Positions 23,001 to 35,000 of a stretch of DNA of 64,000 bases are shown here, one piece after another. The stretch's first letter is position 1. Each line of letters opens with the position of its first letter. The position numbers and the translations under genes were made by a program. The DNA is taken from positions 27,155,501-27,219,500 of the forward strand of contig NC_087257.1 of NCBI RefSeq assembly GCF_037042905.1. The letters are read 5' to 3'. Under the pieces are notes generated by a model. That model had not been told where the DNA came from, ran no database searches, and saw only the letters and a program-made list of their open reading frames with translations. The DNA comes from Lytechinus pictus. Taxonomy: Eukaryota > Echinodermata > Echinoidea > Temnopleuroida > Toxopneustidae.

Positions 23001-26000
23001 GTATAGATAATTGTTACAAGGGAATTAAGGATCTATTAGAATTTAGATTAAAAAATTACAGCTTGAATGGTGATGCAATTTATCTTTTGTTCTATTTTAA
23101 CTATTTATAATATATCTTCATAGATTTAATTCAAAACTCAAAACCAAAGCCAAAAGGAAATTGTATTCAGATTGATTGTTGTAGTTGTAAGTGTTCCTTT
23201 AACAAGCAATTTGAAGTATCATGTTTTCAAAGATATTGCTCATTATTTTTTTTATTGTATATTTACAATGTATATATTGAATTATGATATACAGTTCCAT
23301 ACAGATATTTTGTGTAATATTCCCCTTTAAAGTGTGTGTTAAACATAACTTACTTTTATTTCCACAGGTTTTAACATCATCAGAAGATGGTACTGTCATC
23401 CTGTGGGATTATATGGACAATGTCATTCTTAAGGTTAGCACAGTAAATGCATTGTATGATTTTCTTTTATCATTGACAAGCCATAGTTTTATTGAGCTTA
23501 ATGTATCTGTGACCTTTAAACTTTTCATTATTGTAATTGGTTGTAGTTGTTATCAGTGTGTGTTTGTATGGTTAGCAGATGATTCATGAAACTAGAAATG
23601 TAATTTGTGTATCAACATCATTTATATTAAAAGAGAATGACAGTAATGTCAATGATAAGAAAGTACAACTCTTTGAAATTTCTCTTTGAAAACAAAAAAT
23701 GAAAAATATATTTGAATGGTTTTTCGTAACTTTGAAATGAGACACAATAATTTGTAATTTTGTCCCATTGAGAAGCACTGATGTATTCATTTTGAAGTGG
23801 CTGTGTAATTTGCAGTATAATAATAAAACTGGGAAGTTATTTTAGTCCCAGACAGTTTCTCAAAATTTTATTCCATCTGGAAATATTTTTAGTTTGGTTT
23901 CCTTTTAGTTTGATTTTAAGAAACTTTTTTTAGCCTTTCATTTCTGCCACTTCAATTTCATGCTTTCATCTGATATCACATATCTTTGTACCACATTGGC
24001 AGGATTTTGTTCCTTGAAACACATAGTTATGAACAGCGAAGCTGCTTAATCCAGGGGTAACTATCATGCATTAGTATAGAGTGTTTAAAGACTTTTGATA
24101 GCATAAATGCAAGTGTGATGATTGTGATTGTTATTCTTTCTCCTTCCACTTATAGACCATCAAGTTTGACAGACCTTTGTATGGCTTGTTCTTACATGAA
24201 GCACACAAGAATGTCCTCTTTGTACTCTGCAAGAAGATGGACGGTAAGGCACTCTCAATATCCTTCATTTACCAAAGAAAAATAATGATAAAAAATGAAT
24301 CTCATTAGTAGCCAAATAGCACCTTTATAATATAAGGGACCTTCAGATTTCACTATTAGTCCATGACATGGAATCTTCTCTCCCATTACGCTGAAATGTC
24401 TTCCCTATTTTGCATCATGAATAATTTTGCATTGGATTCATATGCTGCAGTTTGACTCAATTTTACATAGCACCTGTAGACAGTAAATAGCGCCATACTA
24501 TACAGGGTATAATGGGATCATATGATATTGTTGACAACTTCTACAAAATCCATCTCTCCTCAAATCGCATTCGATGTCAGACTTGCCACATATCAAATTG
24601 GGTGAAAATGCAAAGCAGAATGGACCAACACGTGCATGCATGTACAGTGGTGCTCAAAAGTTGGTTAACGCCACCAGAAAATGAACATATCTAAATTGTT
24701 CAAGTTCTGCCATGTTTTAGATATTTAGTTGTGAAATCAGATGATAATTACATTCAATAAAATTTGTTTCTCAGGATTGCCAATGATTGTAGTGTTGTCT
24801 ACATTCAATGCTCAGCATGAAGGAGTTCATTTTGTGGTGGGGTTCACTAACTTTTTATCACAGCTGTACATGTACGTAGTAAAGCTGGTTTCCCCGAATT
24901 AGAATATTCCAAGTTATAGATGAAAACTCTATAGCTTGTTTTAAAATTTTTTGTTTCTGTTTTGGTCTATTTTGTTGGTGTTTATTCGCAGCATGCGAAG
25001 ACATCAGCGCTAATTTACAAGATTGTAATATAAGACAGCTTTATGTAATAGGTAGATAGTACACTTGCCTGGACGTATGTTATTACAGACTGTATAAAAG
25101 CGTTCATAAGATTGTTCTAAATTATATGTACCATTTCTGTTGTCTCTCATTGGCTTTCTATTTCCTGACAGACAACGGCCAGCTCCTGCACAAGAAGCCT
25201 CTCCGTCTCTGCATGGCATCAATCCCATCAGGCACATCCAACAAGACGCCGCTGAGTCCGGAGTTTGTGATCGTGGTGGGGTCTGGAGGCGATCGTTGCA
25301 TCGGCTTCGGTGCTAACGGCCAGTACATGGCTTCCGTCATGGGAAATAACCTGAAGGTTTACAACTTCGAGGACAAGACTATTCAAAGGTGAGTTACTAA
25401 AGGAAGCTCAAGAAAGTTTTTGCAAAAAGTTTGTGTTTAAATCAATCAATAGTCTCGAAAATATTGAAATTGAGACTTGCCACAGCATAAACAAATAATA
25501 ATTCGCCCAAAATGAATTTTGAGATTTTTTTATTGAGCTTGAAAAAGCACATCCCAAGCTTTAGAATGACACATAACTTGCAAAAACTGATCAACAATAT
25601 CCCACACAATTACCTGTTCATTTATAGAAGAAATTCAGTGAGAGGAATAAGAAGAAAACGAGGTTTGAAAGTTTGGGGTTCACTCAAGCATGAAATTTGC
25701 ACACTGCAATTTGTGATTTTTTTTTGCAAAAGAGTGTATACATTGATTTGCAGTAGGTAAAATAGATCTGTAAATTGCAAATTTTTGAATTGATATAATT
25801 TATAAAGAGTTACGAATAAAGTATTTTTGCTGTTATTGCAACTACCATGGTAACAGGGCTTATCAGCCAATAACTATCAAGGTTTCCATAGCAGTTACAA
25901 TAGTTGTAACCCTTTATGAAACAGGCCCTAGATTTTTACAATTTATAACAACGGATCATCAACATTGTTGACTTTTCCGTAAGTCAAATAACCACTGAAA

Positions 26001-29000
26001 TCTGTGCAAATTTACATCCATTTATGCACCCATTGCAGTAAACCTCTTCTGTGGTCCAAGACGATTTGCTATTTAGAAGCAAAATTTTCATTATTTAAGT
26101 AATTCTGACTGTTTTATTGTTCAATCAATCTTTCTAAAAACTTTTTTTAATCTTGTGTCTTTTCTATTTTCTATGAATTCAACTGGTTCTAATGGTTTCA
26201 TTCTCCTTTCATTCTATACAATTCTTTCTCATTCAGGACTGAGATGAAGGTCAAACCAACTTGCCTGACCTGTCATCCCCATGACAACTGTATCGCTGTG
26301 GGTGATGTCAAAGGTCAAGTGTCAATCGTTTGGAACATATTCCAACAAGAATCCCTGATCAAGAATATCAACCATTGGCACGCTCTTCCCGTTGAAGATC
26401 TTTCATTTTCACCAGAGGGTAAGTATTTTATGTGCGTTATTTGGTTTTGCCACTCAAAAGCGTAAGAGGTAATTTTATTACAAGATTTTATTTTCTTTGG
26501 AACCATTAAGTTAATTTTTTTACATTTATGTAAGAATAAGTTTTTGCCAGAACAGATTAAAACATTCTTCCAGTTAATATGTCCCATGGATATGATACAA
26601 TAAATGCAAATGATTTTCATCTCCCGTACCGAGACTCTTTGTCTTTTAAAAAATTAATCTTATTTCCAAGACCTGAAACCTGGAGCCCTACTTCATTAAA
26701 TTTTCATATTATATTGTTATTTTTGAAAGTTTGTATAAATGTTGATATTTTTGGTTTATATTCCAGGCTTTTACAAACTTTACACTTTTTGTTTCTGTTT
26801 CATTTTCTTAGGGACATATCTGTTCAGCGGCGGCCACGAGTGCACACTTGTCCAGTGGCAGTATAACTCCAAGCATAAAGATTTCATGCCACGTCTTGGT
26901 AATGCTATTTCCCACATAGCATGCTCACCCAATGGACAACTGAGGGCGCTGTCTTTGAAAAATAACTGTACGTATACGTATGTTCTAAAAAGGCATTTAT
27001 ATTTTTTTTTAGATGTTAGGATGGAGAGAGTGTGTCGATTCATGTCAAACTGGTTTCTGTACAAATGTTCAAACACAGAATACAGAAGTGAAAGAAGAAT
27101 TTTGATGTTGTCACTTCAAGGAATAAAAGCTGATCGAATGTGTGTCAACATTTATTGTAATGAATGAGATATTTGACCACTCTACGTTTGTAATTATTCT
27201 TATATTAAAAAAAAAAAAATTCTGATTTCCTTTTTTTTTTTCTCTCTCTCTCCAGCGATCTTGCTCCTCACCACTAAAGTAGTGCATACCATCCAAGGTC
27301 TAGATCATACCAGTTTTCACCAGAAGCCGTCAGATCCGGTTCCAGCCGGTTTAGATGTTGACCCTCGTACTGGTGCCCTAGTTCTCAATGGCAAACTGGG
27401 GCATCTTCAGTTCTATCAGCTAGGAAGAGATAAGCTTCTCTACAATGTAAGTTTATTTAACTTAGAAAAATGTTGTTAAGAAGCTTTAGAAATTCATAAC
27501 TTAGCCCATGACACAGTATCTTCTCTCTTACCCTCAACACTCATTATTCATTCTAATTCAATTAGAATCTGATTTTCCCAAATAAAAAAAAACAAAAATA
27601 TATTCCTTGTTATGAATGAGCAATCTAAATCTCTGTTTACTCATTGGCCCGAATTCACAAATGTGGTTTTTAAAACCATCGGTTGAACCCATGGTGTATG
27701 CAGATTTCCTGTATGAATTATGCTTATTTACCATGTATATTAAAAAATGTCCAATGTTGATGCACGCTTTTGTCACTGCGCGAAATTGACCCCTGTTGCT
27801 GTGGTTATCTACACTATTTTATTCACTCTTCAAACAGTAGACTAATTAATAAAATAGCGTACTTAATCATGGCAACAGGCATCATTTTTGGGCGTAATGT
27901 GACAAAAGCGCGCATCGGCTTTGGACATTTTTTTTTGTGTGTGTGTCTTGAATCACAGAGTCGGTCCTGTAAATGACTGTCCATCCGAATTCATTAACAT
28001 GATTAGAAAATTGTAAGTATATGCGCACCTCACATCCCTATCTCTTCTTGCTTAGATGGACATCACCGGTGAGAACTATATTTCTCCTGAGAACCTTCAC
28101 AAACCCCTGGCCCACACAGAGGTCACTCATATGACCTTTGACCTGAAAGGTGATTGGATGGTCACGGCTGAGAGGAGAGATGATGGGGAGACATCGGTGG
28201 AGATGAGGCTCAAATTCTGGGAGTTTGATGCCAAGAAACAGAGGTAGGGCAAGGTTTATGATATTCATATTTTAAGATAGAAAAATATTTCTTTATGTGT
28301 TTATTTTTTGAATTATTGATTGATTAATATGGCCTTTCATTCATAGAATTGTCCATTTCCATTCAAGTTTTTATGATCACAATAACCAGGGTCGTGAAAA
28401 GAGACACTCCATGTGTGTTTTTAATCAGTGCTATTAAATTAAAGTGATTACCCCCAAAAAAATATACAGACACTGTATGCAGAGTAATGGTTTATTCAAA
28501 TTTCAACACCTTCATAAGATATAATTTTATCCCAATCCTGAAAGAAGTTATCTTGGTACAGATTGTATGGTATTAAAATAAAGGAAAGATGATAATGCTG
28601 ATGACTGCATTACAGATGAATCAAATTTCATGGGAACACAAAAATGTGTTGAACTTGCGGGAAATTTGATTTAGGAGATGTAAATTACATGTTTTATATT
28701 TATGCCTACATACTTACTGGTCTGAAAAATGCTTCTTCTGAGGCAATTTATTTGACATTTTGAAGCTCAACTTATGCTGAATCTTTTATATTTTTTTATT
28801 CTCGGAAAAAAGCATTAAACTTGTCTTTGTTTTATTGCTAGTTTGTTATTTTGCAGTACCAAACCGCATCTTATTTTATTTCTAATTTTTTCATTTCAGT
28901 TTTACTTTGAACACCACTGTAGAGATGCCCCACCAGGAGGTAATCAATGCTCTCCAATTCCGACCTTCTAGTAAAGTTCTTAGTAAGAGTGAGGATGCTA

Positions 29001-32000
29001 TGGTAGTGACTACCAGTGCTGATGGGAAGTTTAAACTCTGGATGCTTGTTGATGATACAGATGTGGAGAGTAAGTAAAGGTTTTCAAGATTTTTCCTTTT
29101 TTTTCCTTATGAGAGCAGCACATAATTCAGGATTTTTGGGATTTCCCCCAATACAGTGCGTCCCACAAAAAACAAAACCGAGATTTATCAATGATTTATC
29201 ATAACTTAATCACAAATACAATAAACAAATGACCTACCATTGTAAAGCTTAGAATCTCCTCTTTCATCTGGAATTACTTAGATTATTTCTCATTCACGCA
29301 TGAGTGAGCAAAAACAATTTGAAAAGGGGATACCAAAAAGTCACTTGGCGGGCTGTATCTGGGTTTCAAAAAGAAAACCACATTTTTGAAAAGTTCAATA
29401 TCTGCTGCTTAATTTGATACCTTGATTACCGAAAATGGTCTAGAAATAACAGAGTTCTGGTAATTTAAAATAAGGCTGAAATGTCAATAATTTCATAAAA
29501 ATGAAGAGGTATTACAGGCCAGCGTTCAAACTCACTTGACACTCCGTTTTGTTGATGATCAGCCATGCATTAAGTCTTTTGTTACCGTGCGATAGCTTCT
29601 GTGGGAAACCGGTGAAAACACGTTTATTTAATGAAATAATGGAAATACAAGCATTGTTTCGAGGGAACATAACTTTTTTACTTCTTGACCATTTTCTGTG
29701 ATTAAGGTATCAAATAAAAGAGCAGATATTGAACTTTTTAGGCATGTGATTTTCTTTTTGAAATTCAGATACCCCCCGCCTAATGAGTTTTTGGTATCCT
29801 TTCTTCAAATTGTTTTTGCTCACTCATGCGTGAATGAGGAATAATATAAGTAATATCAGATGAAAGAGGAGATTTTAAGCTTTACATTGGTAGGTCATGT
29901 GTCTATTGTATTTATGAATGAGCTATGTTAAATCATCGCTAAATCTCGGTTTCGTTTTTGTGGGACGCACTGTATATTATATTATATACAGTAATGGCCT
30001 TAAATTGATCATCAGGTTCTATCTGAACAAATGTGACCCTTGCAAAACATGCTCATAATCAAGAAATTCGTATCCGTACAAAAATCCAGAAAAATATGGG
30101 CAAATGATGCCCTAACTGAAATTTGATGAACTCTGAAACCTGGCCTATTTTCTCAGTTGTTATACTTCTTATTCTAGAAACATCCTTTTTTTCCAGATTG
30201 GGGCATTTTTGACATTTTGAATGTGTTTTGTACTTTTCACGCATTGTGCATGTTTAATATAGCAAAAACTACCCTTATCCATATTTTGGGGATTTTGCAT
30301 GTGTACAGTAATATAGTTCATAGTAAAGTCGCCCCTTCCCTCTTCCCTAGAGTATTGAGTTATATGATATCGATGTCAAAATTATTGTCTATTTCTGTAA
30401 TTTGCCCAGAAACAAAACAGTGTTGGAATTGCGAATCGGTCGGCTTCTACAAGAATGCAGAGCCAAGAGCTGCGGCTTTCTCCTCTGATGGATCTTTGCT
30501 GGGGGTAGGATTCAATGAGGTCATCACACTTTGGAACCCTGAGGTCAACGAACTTAAGAAGATCCTCACTCATGCAGCGCTCAGTACAGAAATCAAGTAA
30601 GTTCGTTTGTAAATGAATATATACTCCCTCATTTGTAAATAAAAATATACTCCCTTTTCTCTCTGTAATTGGACATCTATGAAACAGAAGGAAGTTTGAA
30701 TTGAAACACCATTACATAATGTGGCAGTTGGTATTGTCATGAAGTGAAATTAAACAACTTATCAATATACACAGATTAGCCAGGTACAGCTGCAAGGTGT
30801 TAAACAAGCACTAAAAAAAATTATATCACAGTTATAAAATTTATTGTGGTGAAGTGGTTGCTGCCTTATAATCAGAGGGTTGTTGTTTAGCGTCCTTTGG
30901 CAAGGCGTTAATCCACACTTTGCCACTCTACACCAAGGTGTAAAATGGGCACCCGGTAGGATGCTAAAGCCAAGGTATGCCTGGCAATTGAGTTTGGACA
31001 ATTTTGGAATGCTCCCCAGGGAGTGGAGAAAGATTTACATTTTGTGTGGGCATGCCAGCATCTGATGACTGGGTAAAAAAATCCACGTCATCTGCATCAG
31101 TCATAGTTCCGAAGTGCTTCATAAAAGTGGAATATTCTTATTTATCATTATATTTCCTTTTTAGATGTCTATGCTTTGGTCATGGTTCATCAGCCCATCT
31201 CTTAGTATCCAGTACTTCAGCGTCCATTACTGTTTGGAATCTATTAACATGTAGGGGTAAGTATGTCAATGCAGCTAAATGATTTTCAGTGGTGGTACAT
31301 GTATCCTATGTTATTTTTATTTGAATGGCATTTACATTGTGACCATGCTAGATGCCATGCCATAGGATGGTGAAGTTACTGTGATATGAAATTTGATGCA
31401 ACTTGCATTGGTATTATAAAAAGAGAATATGCCTGTAGCCGAATTATTATTATGATTATCATCATCATTAGCCAGGGTTCCCACAGTCATGGAAAATCCT
31501 GAAAAAATTTGTGGTCATGGAAAGTCAGGGAAATTGGAAAATTTGTGAAAAGTCATGGAATTGCATTTAGCTCTTGACTTTTGCAGCTTTCCAGTTTTGT
31601 TGTATCTCGCAACTCTCATACTCTGTGATCATACTCTGCTATTATAATTGGTGTTCATGATTTCCATTTTTCCCAGTTTTGTGACATCCCAACTCCCGGG
31701 ACGTCACGGGAAGTCATGGAAAGCAGCAATCAAGTCATGGAATTCTGTTTTCATATTTCTGTGGGAACCCTGATTAGCATTATTGTCATCATCAGTGTTC
31801 TAGCTAGACCCATTTTAGTGGTGGTCGCTATTTCGCAGCATTACAAAGTTTTTTTCAAAGGTTTTTTCAGGCCAAGTTAGTGGTCTTATAGCCAAAAGTG
31901 AAGGAACATCAATGTATAAGCAATCTGACATTAGCAAATCTGTGAAAATAAGCTAATATTTATCAAACATAAGAATATTTAATGTAAATTATACAAATAT

Positions 32001-35000
32001 GTGTAATGGAAATGAATGCAAGTGCAATCCCTTTTTGCAAGAAGTTGTGTTTGAAACACTTTTCATTTGAAATCAGTGGTGGACAGAAGAAGTGTTTTTC
32101 ATGTTGAGTGGTGTTCAGAAAATTTCTGTGCCGATTGGGCCCAACCACTGCCGTCCGCTGTAGTTATAGCACTGGTCATCATTGTTGTAGCAGCAGCTTT
32201 ATTATTGCTAGTATCATTTTCATTATTATTATTCTTACTCCCTTTATGGTTTTATTCCACACTTTCAGTTTCGTGGAGTGTATCTATGTCTGTCAACATT
32301 CTCATTGGTGATCCCTACAGTCAACACTTTGCTATCTTTGATAACAAAAACAGTTGTAAGTATTCATAACTTAATCACCATTTGGATATAAAATACTGAA
32401 ATTCATAGAATGTTAAGGCCTGTTGGGGAAGTATGATATTGAAAATTCAAATTTATGCGATCTTTTTTACTGGGTGCAAGCCAGAAATTTGAACTTTCAA
32501 TACTGCAATTCATGCTGGCCATTGCTGGGAGGCTTTTGTCTGAGAAGAAATGAACATATGATAGCTATTAGCCAGGAGCATTGCTATGAACAGTTGATGT
32601 CTCATGTAATACATTCTTGTGATGAATTCTTGAAGTGCCTGCCCCCTGTAAATCACCATTATTTTGTGAAAGGTTCACCTTAGAATTTTAGCAGTACCCT
32701 ATCAAGTATCTCGTCCTTAAAGGTAAATTCCAGTTCTGGTAACCATCTCAAAATGACTTTTTACAGAATCTAATATAATGATCACCCAAGTGTCTGTTTG
32801 TATGAATGAAAAATATGTGCCAAATGATTCTGAAAGAAATTGTGTAATTGCTGAGAAATAAGCAAAATAAGCGCGGATTCGGTCACTTCCGTCGGGTCTT
32901 TATTCCAGCAATAATAATACACTGTCCCACGTGTGCCTATCTGTGTTGGCGATCTTCAGTGTGATCGTATTTCAGCTTAGATTTTATGATTTCACAAAGT
33001 TCAGTTTATGTAACTGTACCAGATCTAGATCCTCGATGATATACTGACAATTAAGCCTGGTTTACAGACTTTCTCATGAAATCAGTGTTTACTGCAACTA
33101 CTGGCATTTCTCTTTAATGTAATGTATATATATCACTCTCTCAATAGTGTTTGTCTTCGATGGATGTGAGCCACGCCCTGTATTCCACCATTCTTCCACT
33201 TCCTCTTCCGAAGTCATCTCGGCCATCTTCACTCCAAGACAGAGCCAGGGAGATGGGAACGACAAGGAGGAACTGCCCGCTGATCCATTGCCTTGGCAAC
33301 AGCATTCTGAGCTGTACTTTGTGACCAAGTCGAAAGAGTTGCTGACGCTGATTAGCAAAGAGCAGGCCAAGCAAGAAGAGAAGATTAATAAATACGATGC
33401 AGTAAGCTTTACTACTTTATAGCTATGAATCTTTTAGATGTAAATTTGCTGGAGTATCTTGTGTATATAGAACGATCAAGTCAAGCTATGAGAACTATAT
33501 AAGTTTGCCTATGGGGAAATTACTTGTGTGGATTGAAGTTTAACAGAGTTCATTGCATATACTCCTCATTCTCATTCTCTTGTCTCCTAGTTTCTTCCCA
33601 TTTCCTCATCTTCTTGCTTCATCTCCTCCCTCCACCCCCTTCCTCACCGTTTTCCCCACACTCTTTCCCCCTCCTTTCTCCTCCCTCTCCCCTTACCTCT
33701 TCTCACCATCCACCCCTTTCCTCCTTGCTAATTTTCCCTTAAATTTTTTTTCCTTGTCTTTACCAACCAACACCATTATCTTTGTCATCTGGTGATGTCA
33801 CATACACTGTTTGAAAATTCATATAGGATGCAACCTTTTGAATCCCACCCATATCAATCATGTTTTCTGTGGAAGAAAATATAGATAGAAATGTAGGGAT
33901 ATCTTTGCTTTTTATCAAAAAAGTGGCATCCTTTGGCCCTCTCTTACAATGAAATGTGATTAATCCTATTGATCTCAACTATGAAAATCCAGAATTCTCA
34001 ATTGTCAATGTCACCTAATCCTCATGCATGCATATTGTTTTGACAAATCAGTGTGCTCCTTTTCATTTCCATAGGGCTGTTGCATTAAGTCCTCTCTGAA
34101 GAATTATGACATCAATGTATTTCCATAGAATCACAAGTCTTTGTATGGCAAGTCTCCAATCAAACATTATTTTCATTCACTTTCACTTGATCCACCTACA
34201 GAGTGATCTTCATGGGAGCGTACCACTCACACCGTTTGCTCAGCTCCTGGATGGGGCTTCAAGGCAGATCTCAACCGACGATCAGTTGGGAGGTAGCCAA
34301 GCACAGAGTCTCACCTCTTCTAAGGCTTCAACAACCGAGGTAAAGTAAAATCGCTTTCAGACTTATTAACACAGAGCTTATCAACCATTTATTCGTGTTC
34401 TGACTTGACATGATTATCTACCCCATCGATGTTAAAATCAGTAAATTTGTACAGGAGCCCATTTCATGAAACTTGTCATATAAACAACAGATTTAAGTTA
34501 CTGAAATCTTACAATGTGATTGGCTGATAGTAAACCTGTAATAATAATTGAAATCCTTTGGGTGACTAGAATAGCCAGAGTGATCTGGGGGTGTTTTACA
34601 AAGATTTGAGCATGACTCAGAGTCGCGCTTAAATGCTGATGCGTACATGATATGTACCACGCATGCTTATATTAATGAATACGCAGTAGTGCGCGTCCTC
34701 TTGGCATGATCTGACCAATGTGGTCATGCCTTTTATAACGCACGCAACTAAGCATTTAAGTGCGACTGTAAGCCATACTTCAAAAAATCTTTGTGAAACA
34801 CCCCCCAGATAAGGTCAGAGGCATCAAGGTCAGGGGACACAAGAGATCACCTCAGAATTATATAACCATGTGACAACTTAACTTCAAAGCTGGAGTAGTG
34901 ATGATTGATTTGTTTAGAGACTTCAAGGTCATACGTTATTTAATAATATACAAATAATATACAAAATTTATAGAGCGCTTTATACAAAAGTTTCAAAGCG

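Noticed and set aside
33524..33795. Two overlapping Ser/Pro/Leu-rich ORFs
   Set aside because: They come from a polypyrimidine tract inside WDR75 intron 14.
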